64,000 bases of DNA from Urechis unicinctus (lineage: Eukaryota; Annelida; Polychaeta; Xenopneusta; Urechidae): the NCBI GenBank assembly GCA_034190875.2, contig CM067346.1, positions 44,817,922-44,881,921 of the forward strand, given 5' to 3'. Numbering within the stretch: position 1 is the first letter of the stretch; each line of letters begins with the position of its first letter. The position numbers were made by a program, and so were the translations under genes. Positions 10,541 through 24,050 of the stretch are shown one piece after another. The notes under the pieces are model-generated. The model saw nothing but the letters and a program-made list of their open reading frames with translations. It had not been told where the DNA came from and did not search any database.

Positions 10541-12388
10541 TATACGCAATTTCTTTAGTTTTAAGCATGTAATTGCTCAGGCACAGACGGTAACCAATTG
10601 TCAATACACCGGCTGTGGTGTTATAGAGAGGAGTACAGAATTAAGGGCAGCATTACAAGTCTATCATTATGTGGATAACGTCAAATAGTTAATCCGTATA
10701 GTGTTTGTGAGAGAAATGTAAATAGATTTATTATCCACGTTTGTAAAACTTACAGTTGGGGCGCATACGTTTAAATCATGGAATTTGCCTACATATTGAA
10801 TAAGCATATTTTAGACAGCCACCATCGCATCAGGCTTATCATATAGTTGGGGCATTTTTGCTGCCATGTTTTTGTAAATGGCACACATGTACCGGTTTGC
10901 CAAACAGGATTCCATTGTAATCATGAACTTCTAATTATGTACGATTTGGTAAAGGGGTTCTTACTAGGAGACATACAAAAAGTGATTGCAAATAAATAAG
11001 AAAACTGAGAACAGAATAGAGATCGTAAAACAATTTTATGTTCAAACTGGGAGTGATGACCGTTTTGCTATCTAACTCTTTCCGGTAAGTTACTGTAAAG
11101 CAGAATATAGATTATACAACAATATCATGTTTAAACTTAGAATTATTAGCGTTATAATAAGTAACTGTTTAACGTAAGTTATTGCTGAAGGCATTGGCGG
11201 CAGCAAGTATTTCATATACTGAGTAGTTATCTTTAGTTGGTTTAATGTGGCAATGCTATCCTAACTTCAACTGTGGGTCATAACAATCATATGTAAAGTG
11301 TTCGGCAATGTCCGGCATCCAGGGCCTGAAATACATCAAATACCCATTTCCGCAATAGAATATTACTTGCATGTTAATAACTTTCGTTAAAAAGCGTTGT
11401 TTGTGTCTCTGATCGATGACTCGCGCATCTACACCCTTTCATTGCTACACACGCGGTATAGAGCATTTGTTATCCGTTCACGCAAAACATTGTTCATGGC
11501 AAAAGTCTACCAATCCAGTAACGATTCCAATGATAATAATACTAGGCTGTATATGTATTAACGAAAGACACATAACATTTGTTCATAATTGAGTGAGTGG
11601 TACAGTACATAATGTAAGATCTATGTGCATACTTTAGTTGTCCGTGTAGTTGACTGAGGAAATGCGGTACTTTTACAGCTGTTTATTGCTAAACGAATCG
11701 TGTCAGCCAATGTTTAAAGCCATACAAAAATTAATGTATCAACATCTACAGCACACTTCAGCCTTTGGTCTTTTCACGGTTTATTAGGTTATGATAAGAG
11801 AGTCCCAATATTTATTCGTCAGATAAGAAGTTAAAAACGTAGAATGTACTGTGCGGAAGGCTATCGTCAGAGGGGGAGACTGAAACAAGGGTAGGCGTTA
11901 CTATCATGGAGGCTTTTGTTTCATACCCCCGAGTGGCAAAGCATTAAAAAGCAGGAAACAACGTAGTAAAATTTTTGTCATTTACAACTATATGAGTATC
12001 CAGCTCAGTTAAGACAATTCTTTGTTCGCATAACAGCCACAGGTCGAATATGTTTCACACTAAGTATCAATGGCATTGTGAGTTATGCTGCTGGTAATAC
12101 ATTGATAACGTGAGCATGCGTGCAAGCATTTTATATTAAAAGAGCAATATTATCTCAATGGAAATTATCATTTGAGTACAGGGACGTTAGTGCCATATCA
12201 AGTTTACCTCTCAGTTGCAATATTTATTTAATATGCTATGCCTCACGGATTTCATAACTCCGCAGTGACACGTAATACAGGCTGCCGGACTGGCAGGAAA
12301 AACACCTGCTTTCTACGTAGGCAAAGTTGGTCATAGGTGTGCGTTAAGTATTAACGTCACTGCTTTAATAATTAATACCTCAATGCAG
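10541..12388. other. AT-rich, no gene seen; one short old tandem repeat
   Basis: Apart from the 11013-11184 repeat and a small GC-richer patch at 12255-12345 (open plus frame containing NTGCRTGRKNTCF, no clear splice sites), I see nothing. Confidence 0.3.
11013..11184 (+). repeat. Diverged tandem repeat, unit about 86 bp
   Basis: 11013-11096 and 11100-11184 align end to end (CAGAATA-A, CAAT-T-ATGTT-AAACT, GTAAGTTA) with about a quarter of the positions changed. Confidence 0.65.
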
Positions 12389-12500
12389 CCTAGTCATGCA
12401 CATACTCATCGAGACCTCCCTAGAAGGCCCTGCTGCTAGTTACGTGGACCTCGATGACGGTCCTCCTCCTCCTACGTACAAGGCACTCATCCAAACATAA
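12389..12500 (+). CDS. Candidate last exon with PPxY tail
   Basis: A GC-rich island after CCTCAATGCAG. The first base completes a split codon, then the frame reads LVMHILIETSLEG, ASYVDLDDGPPPPTYKAL and IQT, with TAA at 12498-12500. Codons in the core are clearly GC3-rich (GTC, CAC, CTC, ATC, GAG, ACC, GGC, GAC), unlike the surroundings. All minus frames are broken. PPTY is a PPxY motif, the known ligand of WW domains such as those of NEDD4-family ubiquitin ligases; function here is inference. AATAAA occurs about 240 bases downstream. It accepts phase 2, so it could be an alternative last exon of the gene ending at 4135, or belong to another gene. Confidence 0.33.
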
Positions 12501-14118
12501 ATGGTTTTACCTGAATGTATAAAAACAAGCCATAGTTCCTGACAAGTCAGCAAGTGATGTGATTACATATAGGCCAGGAACATTTACATCTCTTATATAA
12601 ATATAGCTAAAGATGATAACACCGTTGATATTTTAGTAAATAGCCAAAGCATATTCTGGATATCAACAACAAATATTGACTCCATAAGAATATCGAGAAA
12701 AAATAACAAACTCGTCGATCAAGTCACTAATTAATTATAATAAAGTTTAGTCACCAAACACAAGAATCGATTTATTTCGAACTGCACGTTTATTCTGCGC
12801 CAGAATCTACATGCTAACGCAAAAATGGACATGGTAAAAAAAATGGCTTCAACAGTGTTATGCGTTATTCAAATATCCTGACAGATCAGGTTTTTTTCAT
12901 ATATGTTGTTTATCGAAGCTTACATAATCCATTATTGGTAATATTAGCTACGCCAACAAATGAATAAACCCGGTTTTATCGCAGTATTTGAAACCAGAAA
13001 ACTTATTTTCCCAAATTATTCTTCTGTAAACTGCCTTGTGGTACTTGGGTGATATGCGTGACCAGTTAATTACGTAAAAATAAAACGGCAAAGAGCATTG
13101 CCAGATTGCTCAATGTTTTGACCACTTTATTTATTGAGTACCAGTAGTTGTTTGATCTAAAAAAATGATTATTCTGGAATATGCTGTCCTGCATGACTAA
13201 CAGAGGAAAAACCTTAATACTTCGAATACTATAACAACAGAAGAGCCTACTATTGATGCATGCATCAGTATTCCATATACACAATTGATAACATCGCTTG
13301 CCAGCAATCAGGTGATCATTATCATGCAACGTTCAAACTTAATTCCGTGAGCGTTCTTTGCTGAAAGCGGGTGCCCCTTGTTGACACACGTGAACATTTG
13401 TTGTGCACCCAGCCAATGGTTAGCTGATATGAGATTCACTGCCAATATATATTGCATGGACCGAATTTATCTTTCTCCTTAGACAGAAGCTACTACGTGG
13501 AATACCATTAATGAAAATATCACCGGAAAAATCATAATTAGCACAGCTAATTTTCGATTGAGTCCGAAGTTTAATCAAAGTGTTTAATTGAGCACGCGCT
13601 GCAATAATGTACATAATGAGTATATTTTCATATGGGATGCATCCTTCTCTTTACGATTCTCTGCTATATTGCGATGCATATTACTGATTTATGCAATATC
13701 ATTGGATACTAGTAAATACATGGGGCTGGACGCTTGAAACAAGGCTGAAATGATCCGTAACAGTCGCTTCGTAAAACATCCACTTCTGTTAGTGCATGTG
13801 GAGCGCTGCTAGATTGCTCATAAGTGGCTACTATTTAATCAGCATAGATCACGATGGCATACTTTTGTGTAAATAACCTAAATGACATTTTAGTGAAAAC
13901 GATCTGTCGCCATACAGGTGCCAAAGTTGATTACAACCGGAGCAACTAAATGTTATTTGTTGATTTTTCATCATTACACGATCTCCCAAACATAAGATCG
14001 TCTGTTTTCTCTCATTGGTTAATTTTCTATAAGCAGCACGAGAGCGAGAAATGATTGCAATTATGCCTTACGATGATCCAGATAGTTTTCTTCATTTTAT
14101 TAAGGCGATTTATTTCAG
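12501..14118. other. No feature seen
   Basis: AT-rich; the open frames at 13066-13329 and 13420-13614 (minus) look like chance. AATAAA near 12738 could serve the exon ending at 12500. Confidence 0.3.
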
Positions 14119-14216
14119 GCTTGAACACCGTCTTATATTGCGTTCGCAGCAGGGCACTATAACAGCCTCATTTCCGTTCGATAAAGGCGTCTTGCCTACG
14201 GTGTGTGGCTTGCCAG
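14119..14216 (+). CDS. Candidate internal exon, unrecognised
   Basis: 98 bp between GATTTATTTCAG and CCAG|GTTATA. The frame is open (phase 2 to 1) and reads LEHRLILRSQQGTITAS, then FPFDKGVLPTVCGLP. GC content is higher than the flanks. The island fits an exon of a plus-strand gene, but its outgoing phase does not match the next candidate at 15776 (phase 0), so either an exon was missed or the call is chance. No domain recognised. Confidence 0.22.
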
Positions 14217-15775
14217 GTTATAATATCAATCACTGATATGAGTTCCGCTACGTATAGGTTTCAAGTTAATAATTGATGGCATGTTTCGCACCACGAACAA
14301 AAAGAAGCTGTTGCCTGTTATATATGCTTTAAAACGGAATGATAATTTATTGTATTGCATTGATTAGCTGTTTAACGACGTCTATTGTATCACATTCGGG
14401 GGAATGATGTGTAGGATAGAACACAGAACGATTGTGAGTACATGGGGCCGGTACAATTGTGAGTTAACTGCACGTACGATTGCCATGGATGCGCTTGAAC
14501 AATATTACTTACACACATATTACTGGTAAGAGTCGCAGCACGTTTGTGTAAACGAATGTACATCTGACATTTGCCCTAACTTATATTGAGGTAACGTCAA
14601 ATGCTATGGACATCATCATTTGGCTTGAAGCAAGAAACCCGGGAAGCGTCTTCGCAGCTTGATCCTATTTTACACACATTAAAAAGGGTATAATTAAGCC
14701 ATCACTGCATTTATGTAGCGATTTTGATATTGTTCATACAAAAAGTAATATGAGTGGGCATAAAGGACCATGGTGTTGTATTGTACAGTCACCTATGAAA
14801 GCCCATGTTTTTTCTGATTCAAAATATTGTGTGTTTAATTGTCATTTACTTATCAATGGCCATTCATCTTTTTAGGTGGAGATATTACAAGTAAAGAATT
14901 TTGTTGTCTAAGTCGATTGATCATCGTAATAATAAGAAAGTAAGTAATTTTATTCAGAAAGATACTCATAAACAAACTATAATCACTTCATCAGACGTTT
15001 ATAGACTGTGTACCTTGAACAAGAATTCAATTTTTTGCTTAAGTTTGCAGCGTCAACAGATGGTTGACCTGGATGTTCCCACTGGCTGTTTACCAATCTT
15101 ATTGCATTTTAGTTAATATTTTGGCATTGGGATTGGCAATTTTGCTTTTATTATGAGTTGAATGAGTATACGTAGACACAGGATAATTAGCGTCGATCTC
15201 CGCTTCGATTGCAGTTTACAAGCAAAATCTTACAAGCGAACTTCATATTTAATCTCCACAATACACAGGACTAGTTTTGAAAGACTAGGAGAAAAGCAAT
15301 ATAACTTACCTGTGACAGTGTAATAGGGACAAAGTATTATTGCTTACCTGAGAGCCTTCTAGAAGTAAACCGTTACTGCTTACCCGAAGGTCTGCAAGGA
15401 ACATATCATTATTATTTCCCCGAGTCAACCAGCTAGGAGTAAAGTATTATAAAAAAATTGCTGCGAAATATATCGGCGCACAAAGTTACATTGTAAATAT
15501 GTCGCCAGTGAGAAGCTCATACAGGAAACTGACCGCTCTCAAGAACAACTAAGATTCACGATGAAGAAATAACAACCGCCAATTGCTCATTCAAAGTTTG
15601 TTTGTTTAACGCTCATCCGAGCTTATGGCCATGGTGTATGCTGTTTAAGTGTCATTGTATGACCTTGAATTATTATTATCTGTTACCGAAAGATCTTGTA
15701 TTGTATTTCCCGAGTGATTCATTTATCTGGCATGTTTCATGAACAGTATTTAGGCGTTTAATGTTAATTTCACAG
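14217..15775. other. No feature seen
   Basis: AT-rich, low complexity in places; no repeat or coding island supported. Confidence 0.3.
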
Positions 15776-15895
15776 CGCTTCACGATGTATCTGATATTTG
15801 ATAGTCCCCGTTTTATGCCCGGAAGAGTGACTGCCTGGACGAATACTGGGTGGCATTTAAGCTGGGTTTACTCAGTCGGAATTGCAACAAGATTG
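15776..15895 (+). CDS. Candidate internal exon, unrecognised
   Basis: It follows a strong acceptor (TTAATTTCACAG) and is open for exactly 40 codons, phase 0 to 0, to a moderate donor (ATTG|GTGATG). It reads RFTMYLIFDSPRFMPGR, VTAWTNTGWHLSW and VYSVGIATRL. The pattern of alternating hydrophobic residues with tryptophans suggests a beta-rich extracellular domain, but that is an impression only. The frame continues open for seven codons past the donor, so the end is uncertain. Confidence 0.25.
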
Positions 15896-17811
15896 GTGAT
15901 GAGAAAGAGAACACAATAATTACTTGGGCTTCCGGTATTAATATGTGATACATCCCCCAAGTAGTTTAAAGTAGAAACCATTAAATCGTAGCTTATACTT
16001 TGGACAAATGATAATATGTCAAAAACAGTCCGTAAATGTGCAAGTAAGTTTTGCCGCTGTCAAATTAGAGACGGTGCACAAGGTGTATGAACATATGCAT
16101 ACGTAGTTTTCCGATTTGTTGCAGTGCTAAGTACAGTAACCTAATGAAATGGTCCATTTGTTACAAGCCTTAATGTCACACTTGCATGAATTATCACAGC
16201 TTAGACTTATCTATATAGGCCACATGTCAGAACAAACCCTCCGATGACCTCCTGACTTGCCACATTACATCTTCTAAGCACTCTGGTATATATCCGCTTA
16301 AGGGGAGTTAGACCAGAGTGGAAGCTTCCAATAAGTGTCCCAATATACATAGTCATTCGCTTGTTGATGTAGACCGAGCGTAGCCGAGTACATTCAATTA
16401 TTACCTTAAGGTCATGTATTGCTCTACTAAGGCGGTTCTCTGTATATATCATGGCGCCAGTTAATGTCATTTTATCCATCCCTATTATTACTTTTTTGTA
16501 CGTTGTTAATTACGGGTCAATAGAATACAACATAGCAATATCGGAATTCATTCAATAAGGATAATGAAATTTAGTCAAGGCTGTTCCTTGGTTATAAGTC
16601 TGCAAATTGCAAATTGTGTTGGAATAACTATTAACATATCTTTGTATCTGCCATGAAAGCATAACTTCTCATACATGCATGTGTTGGGCTCAACCATCAC
16701 GAAAACATGACACTCTTTTTATTGCGAAACCGCTTGTAAAGGCACACCAAGAATGTCGTGACCAGAATCTGATAAACAAAAACACCGTTACACTTCCAGG
16801 TTCAAAGTCACAATGAATTGCGAAACACTATGTTAACCAATAGCAACAATGTCAGCGCTGAACTATACCTTGATGGCGTATTCATAATTGCAACTATAGA
16901 ATCGATCGATAGTATCTTGATATACATATAGCTCATGATGTAGCCATGATTCCTAAATAAGCACTATTGGTGCTCAATAGATAATGTGCTATTGTTAGTG
17001 TCAGGCTATGGTATATGTCCTATCATTTATACGTTTGATCCGGTAATGCTTCATTTTTGCCGTTAAAGTATATGACAAACTGGTAACGTGGACGATTGAG
17101 AAAGGTTTCCATGTTGTAAATTGTGTTTCAATGTCTGTTTCCGAAATCTATACAAAACATTAACTTAGCATCTAATGGTGTCTAATGAAACCCTTCACCT
17201 TCCTGCCTCCCATACAGTTGGCTCTCTTCGGTATGCCCTGTACAGTTATATATGGATCGGTATAATACTATAAACAATGTAAATCATAATGGATGTGTTG
17301 TAGTGTGGCTCCGACAAGAGCAGCAGTGCGTGTTGTTAAACTAGGTGCTGTGGCCGGAAGCAATCGCCATTATGGATCTCATTCCCGTGAAGCAAGTAGC
17401 TGCGACCGATGCTGCTTCTCTTGGGACTATCAGTTTAACAGTTTAAGTACTATATAAGAGCATAGGTACTAAAAGCGTTCATTGCAAAGGGTTTGCGTTG
17501 ATACAACCATTAAACGAAATTCCTACTATTGTGAATAAATATTTATCGAAATCTAGGCTCCTCTGATTGATGTTAATATTTTTTAATCAAATGATGTAGG
17601 CCTACTTTTCTATTACACATTCTGTAGCAGCCCGACAATTGACAAAGCATACGCAAGCTGTTGGTAATCAAATATCACGTACCTGTTCTTAGCACAATGG
17701 CTTCTTCGTGACCGTTACATTTTGATGACTTTCAATGCACGTCTTTGATTTGTCTTTTTAATGAATAAAGAAGACCAACCTTTTCTGCGAAATATTTGAC
17801 ATCTGACGCAG
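15896..17811. other. Putative intron or intergenic; two weak open islands
   Basis: Contains a 90-codon minus frame at 16207-16479 (MDKMTLTGAMIYTE, then basic segments) in a patch a little GC-richer than average, and a plus frame at 17293-17457 (see findings). Neither has convincing splice or homology support. Confidence 0.25.
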
Positions 17812-17921
17812 GGGTTTGCTCGGGCGGATACCAGTGAAAGCCGACCCATTTTATGGAGATGACAATGTACACGTGACGTTTAAAACAGGGCATGTCCGAC
17901 TGGATAATCCCTGCCCCTGTG
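17812..17921 (+). CDS. Candidate internal exon, unrecognised
   Basis: 110 bp between ATCTGACGCAG and CCTGTG|GTAAAC, clearly GC-richer than its surroundings. Phase 2 to 1, 36 full codons: GLLGRIPVKADPFYGDD, NVHVTFKTGHVRL and DNPCPC. The other plus frames contain stops. It could be part of an extracellular or beta-rich protein; no family recognised. Its incoming phase does not match the outgoing phase of the 15776 candidate, so they are not neighbours in a simple model. Confidence 0.28.
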
Positions 17922-19457
17922 GTAAACCCATAAGCTTGTGCACAATTGTGTTTTTGCTGGTTTATTCATAATTATTTAGAGAAAATATATGTTAGAGATA
18001 CATAAACTACATTTGTGGTGGCAAGTCTTTTGGTTTGTATAAATTGCTACACGCAGTACCTTCTTTATGAGGTTAGTTATTCTCACAACCAAGATAACCC
18101 ATACGTTAAATTTTAATTTGCCGTCAAAGCAATATAATATTTGCCGGTGACGTAAATATTCACTTACATTCTCAATCTTGCTGAATGATCCAATCGACCT
18201 TTACATGGACGATTACAGAGTAATTTCAAGATGCCTGAAACGGGGTTTTTTCTGTCTGAATATATAGCTGAACAAACCGAACAAATCCGCCCAGTTCAAC
18301 TGTTCGGAAGCATCATACTGTTGAGGATCTCATCTTCATCCCACAGGGGAAGCATCAGCTCCATATTATATGGTTCCTTTCCTGCTGCTTTGAGAGCTTT
18401 ACACATTCTATATGCAATGCAGCATCGTAATCATTTAATAGGTTCAAATGGTATTTTTTGATATTTCGTCCGTTTTTTCGGTTTAATGCATCAGAGTATA
18501 CTATCGTTTATATAGTTAAATACCAATGCAACCGTTAATAACTTAATATGGGGGGGGGACACATGAAAGGTGAAGGTCGTAATATTGGGGCTTCTGGCTG
18601 GTGAGGTAGCGACCTGTGCTCGCTTTACGATGCAAATCAAGTTGCAAATCACATGACCGCTCGAAACGTTCTCTCTTCGCAAAGCAACTGTGATTTGATA
18701 TAACTATTATGTTGGAAGTCTGATCCACGACTACAACTCCAAAAGGCTAGTCCTAGCGCATCAAACTTAACAACTATAAGTCAATTTATTAGGTGGCCTA
18801 ATAATGATTAACACGATAACGATGATGATGTTCATGATGTAGGAAACAATGGCGATGGTAAAGGGGGCGAAAATCATTCTGGCGTGTAATGTCTGCAATA
18901 ACCAACGGTAGATTCGCACAGCGTGGCACTTTGTTGAAGTGTTAACACCCAGTTCCTGCTCTTTGTGGATCAGTATTATCTTTTTGTGCTCAGTTGCTGC
19001 TCTGCATTGTTGCTATACATTTTACGAAGGAGAAATATCTCTCAGTAAATGGAGTTGATGGAATTTTTGGACAGGAACTGATCGCCAATCGTCCCTCATA
19101 TTATTAACTATCGATGGAGACGAAGTTTTAGATCTAACATACAACGTTTGACATTTGTGTAATTCTTGTATTTTACATAATTCCGCTACAACAGATCACC
19201 ACGGTCCCGTGAGGCAGATGTTAAAAGGTCAAATGTCGCAAGATAAGGTTGTTCTCGGCAATATACCCTTCCACAGAGATTCTAGAATGTACGGGAACAT
19301 TGTTCAATTATTCCCCACGAGTAGTCTTGCACAATCGTCAACGCCATTTCAATGTCATGACTGAGGTCTAGGTTTAATTTGTGCGAAGTGACAACAATAA
19401 GACAAGACCATTTCAGAAAATGACGCCATTGAATTCAAAGACTGTCTTGGACAAAAT
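17922..19457. other. No gene seen
   Basis: AT-rich. A run of nine G at 18550-18558 and short GAT-like stretches near 18825-18840 are the only oddities. Confidence 0.3.
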
Positions 19458-19931
19458 GTGGTAGTTACGTTGCTTGTGATATCGGGTTTGACAATTAACG
19501 TTTCGTGAAGACGAAGAATTAAATGCACCAACTGTGAATACAATGCCTACCAATTAATTGTTTGGTAATAAGTTACTGCTCCTGTTTATCAAAAGGTGTG
19601 TGGATATGCCATTTAATCAACAGATAATACTGTTTCGCTTCACATATATAACTGACAATTGTCGTGCGACTTTAGCCCTATCCTATTTTCGATAGTTCAC
19701 TTGGAAAAGGACAGCTTGACATCACATTGTCGATCTGTTTGATATAAATAGCAACACTGCCCGTCATACTGGCGATCATCGCCCAGATGAAATACAATCA
19801 GCATAATATTGGCCTGCAATTGTCGAATACCACGATTTGCCTTAAATTAAACATTTATGTGGTAGTAACGTTGCTTGTGATCTCGGGTTTGACAATTAAC
19901 GTTTCGAGAAAACGAAGAATAAAACGCACCA
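19458..19931 (+). repeat. Direct repeat of a 73-bp block, 401 bp apart
   Basis: 19458-19530 and 19859-19931 match at about 90% (GTGGTAGT-ACGTTGCTTG, GGGTTTGACAATTAACG, GAATAAA-CGCACCA). The 330 bases between the copies do not obviously repeat. Confidence 0.85.
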
Positions 19932-22900
19932 CCCAGAACATTATTGTTAATTCGTAATTATATCGACTTGCATCAAAGGGCTTGCAGAATATCGATTAAA
20001 TTTCCTTTTCCAATTAAAATATGGGATCAATCAGATTTGTCGCAGTGCAAAGCAATTTTCATTTAATTCGACAGCGACCTAGGTATTATTCTGCGACTTA
20101 GTATATGCTTCCAGTTAGTTATTATTCCGGTCCAAACAGAGCCACATCTCTGTTCTATTTGCGGGGTGTAATGTGACTATATTACCTACTTCAGCCCATT
20201 AACGACAGGCATAAACTGACTTTAAGGGTGTGTACTGAACAGCAGTTAACGGTAAATGGCTTATGCTGATTGAACTTAATTAAAGTGCGTCAAATGGCGT
20301 CTCGTTGGAAGCCAGTGGACATTTATAGCACTCGTTTGCCACATAATATTAGTTAAACCAGCGACGATTGCCGCAAAACCGATTCCACCAACGCGCGTAT
20401 TAACATGACAAATGTGTTCTTACATGTAATCACTATGAAAATATCAATAAATTAATAACATACATAGGCGATATCATGGCATAAAACTTACTGTTGGAAA
20501 AGCACATTCCGTTTGATTTTCTTAACAAAATAAACTTTTAGTTCAAAGTTAAATAGCTCTACTAAAGGAACACTATTTCTTAACTTATGGCTTGAGGCAG
20601 CGTAATATTCTAAAATGAATGCAACGAATATATCATCTGGCTGAAATATCTTTCCAATTTCTCTCACCATTACAACTTGGCATATTCATGATCACTAAAT
20701 CAAGCGCTCGAGCTGTATAGGATGAGACAAAAAACGAAATTAGCTACTTTTGTAGTGGAAGTTATGTACGAAAGATTGATACTCGCTGCGCCATGAATAC
20801 TCGTGCTAAGATCTGGCTAAACTGTGTACTTATGCCACCTAGACAATTCCTGCCCGTGTACTTATGTATTAGCGGTGCTACTTAGGCGTCAATATATGAT
20901 CATTATAGAATCGTCTGCGATAGACCAAGAAAATAGTAGCAATGTTTAGCGCAACAATTAAGGTTTTGTGTACCAAATTAACAATAAGACGAAATGCACC
21001 GATAGAAATTGATATTCATTACAACGAAAGCGAGAAAAAATAAAATCCTACCAAACTGCCAACAGCATTACAGCTTTGTTTGGTAGTATGGCACGATTCG
21101 CAACATGCTTCCTTGGATTATTATGCCAATCAATTATATCATTCGCATTGACATACTACCCGTTAACCATTCAGTGACTTTAATTGCAATTCACTCTCTT
21201 TCACTTCGACAATAAAAAGGTTATTTAAACTGGTGTGACATTCAAGCGATGGTATTCAATTTTTCAGGGTCAATATATTGTCCCTGTATGATGTCCTTCT
21301 CACATAAAAATGGGTACATGTTCAGAATAAATCCTGTCTATATTGGTAGCAGTGATGTCTCTTGAATAGCCACACAAAACATATCGAATAATTCTGCGCA
21401 TGAACGTTGTTTACACCATCACACACTTATCTTATGAGGCTCATTGGCATTTTGCTTCTAGAATGCCTTCCAAGTTGAGACATACGGAAAAAAAGTTAAA
21501 ACGCAGTTTGCAATTCATTGAGGACATAATTTGAGAACTTAATTAGTTAACTCTAAAATCATCCAATAAACATTATCAGCGTAAAGATTTTGATCATAAC
21601 CATAACGCCATCTATTTATGTTCATATGAAGTACTGTTTTTCTTCTAGAACCAGAGAGCACTGAATCTAATATGATTTATTTCCAACATGAAGCAAGTTG
21701 CAAGATTTTCAGAGCGCGATGGCAACAATAGGTGAAAACGTTTGAGCTTGTGGGTGTTGTTTTGTGCAGTATGCATGAATTCCTACATAAATCACTTAAA
21801 CAGGAAAGATAACTGGGAAAAAAAATGTCCGTTCTGTACCTGACAGGCTCGATTGTCAGTAAGTACATTCAATCGAATCCATGGGACAGTTATGAAAAGA
21901 CATTTAAGTTCCTTCGGAGAGTGAAAGTTCGGCCAGATGTAATTATCTGTTATTTTATTGGGTACAAGTCAGTGCAATAGGCAACGTCGTAATATATTTT
22001 TGAAGTATATCAGGTCATCCTGCAGCACCACTGGCAATAGCGCTATAACTGTATGTCTGTATCATTATCTGCCGAAAACTTTACAAACTTGTCAGCATTG
22101 AAATAGCAGGCCATATTCGACCGGATATTTATGAACGTTGCAGCTTGCATCTTCGTATTTACATTATATTAATTACCGCTTTGCATAATTCCTTGCCGAC
22201 CTGTTGATGTTATCCGTACTGCACATGAAGGATTTGTCACTCAGTTGAACCTTCTCACTTAAATTTCGCTCAGGTGATCAAATAATACCCTATCTCAGAT
22301 ATGTTAGTGACTAGAGAAGGCATGCAATAATTATCCAAGACACAAAGCGTCAATGTTCTGGCATGGCCGCTCCAAGCTATGATATATACTCGAATGACAA
22401 CAATGAAAGAACAGATATAGCGGAGCACGTCGTTTGCGAGCTACAGAGAATGTCCATTAATCATGTGAAAAACAGAATTGAACTGTGATAATACGAAGCG
22501 TCGCCGTTGACGTGCAATTGCTGCTTCAACATATATATGTATATCAAACAATTGCAGCACGAGAGTTATGCTTAACACAAATCGTATATTCATAGATGCA
22601 TGGCTACAATATTGCAATAAAGCGACACTACACAAAATATTCCAATGCCTCTTACTTTCACAGATTCTTAACCAGTCAGAATTTGCTGATGTTTGGACCT
22701 GCTGTCAATGATTCAACATATGACCGTACAAATTAGTACTGTCAAGCGCGATATGTGGTATAGTATATCATATTCTCTAATAGGAATACTAAATGGCAAT
22801 TCTAACAGCCGGCTGCGATTGCTTTGGACCTTATGATTAACGATCTTTGAGTCGCTCACAGCACAGCATCATAGTGACATTTCATATCAGCTCAATATTT

Positions 22901-24050
22901 AGAAACCTAAGCCAACTGATTTGTTTCATTTGTTGTTCAATGCGGATTTTGGCGTAGTAAACACGTCTGGATATGCATTGAAGACAACAATATCATTTGT
23001 TTCCGAAAAAAGATGTCCGAATGTCCATATTCAATATACCACCATCGTTTCTCTACCGATCTTTCACTGATAAGTATCGAAGGGAATCAGTTCTTTGCAT
23101 AGGAAAATACGATATTGATATTCACGGCCTTTGTTCTAAAACTGAAATATTGGTACCTAAATGATGTGAGAACTTGTGTGCAATCCTACTACAGAGAGCC
23201 AGTACAGGCATTTATTTGAGTTCAATCTATAAAACTACTCGTGTAGATGATGTCACAATGCCCATTGCTTCCTTCAGCGTAAACCTGCAACAATCAACTA
23301 TCCGTGACAATTTTGCTTTGCGGTCAGCTACTAATCTTTTAATATTTTATTGTTAGTATATTCGGTTCGCGAACATAATCAAACAATAATCATCTTCTTG
23401 TAACATGGTTAACAGAATCTTTCCCAATGATTGGGTAACATGGAGGCATAATATTATCAAATTTAATAAACGATCAATAGCTACAGGTAATGGAATGACA
23501 CATACATAAGTAGGCTGATTCAGGTGCTACAAGTGTAAAACAGATTGTGACAATCGTGATATTGCATCTGGTAGCATATAAGCAGTGACTCGCATCCAAT
23601 CTTGCTGATAAAGCAAATACTTGTGCTTCTACTTTAACAAAAAACTTACTGGTACATTACCGTATCCATTTAAAGTCTTACTACTAGCCTTGTTAAAGAG
23701 CTTCAAATGTGTTCAACAATCCGACTAGGCATCAAGGTGTATACTAACTAGATGTTTTATGATTTAATTAGTTATGCCAATTCATTTTGATAACGTCATT
23801 GAAGCCTGCTGGCCAGTAACATCTATCAGCATAATATTATTAGGCGCTTAACCTGCGTTGACCCTGTGGATTTATATGGAGGCACTTGGTCTGAAGGGCT
23901 TAGCTTATTTAGGCAGAAAAAGCGCACTTGTAATAATTCAACAAAACCGAACACCCAATTATGATTATCATCCTCATCAGTAATCATCGCCAACAGCCGC
24001 TTTAAGTTAAATCTTTTATAACGTGTTCAAAGGAAGTACGTCTATCTCAC
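19932..24050. other. No gene seen
   Basis: AT-rich. It holds the short block 20770-20822 that recurs at 26530-26585. No coding island, RNA gene or transposon end recognised. Confidence 0.3.
20770..20822 (+). repeat. Short block repeated at 26530-26585
   Basis: CTCGTGCTAAGATCTGGC plus TAAACT is identical at 20799-20822 and 26561-26584, with weaker similarity for about 30 bases upstream. Same orientation, 5.76 kb apart. Confidence 0.75.
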
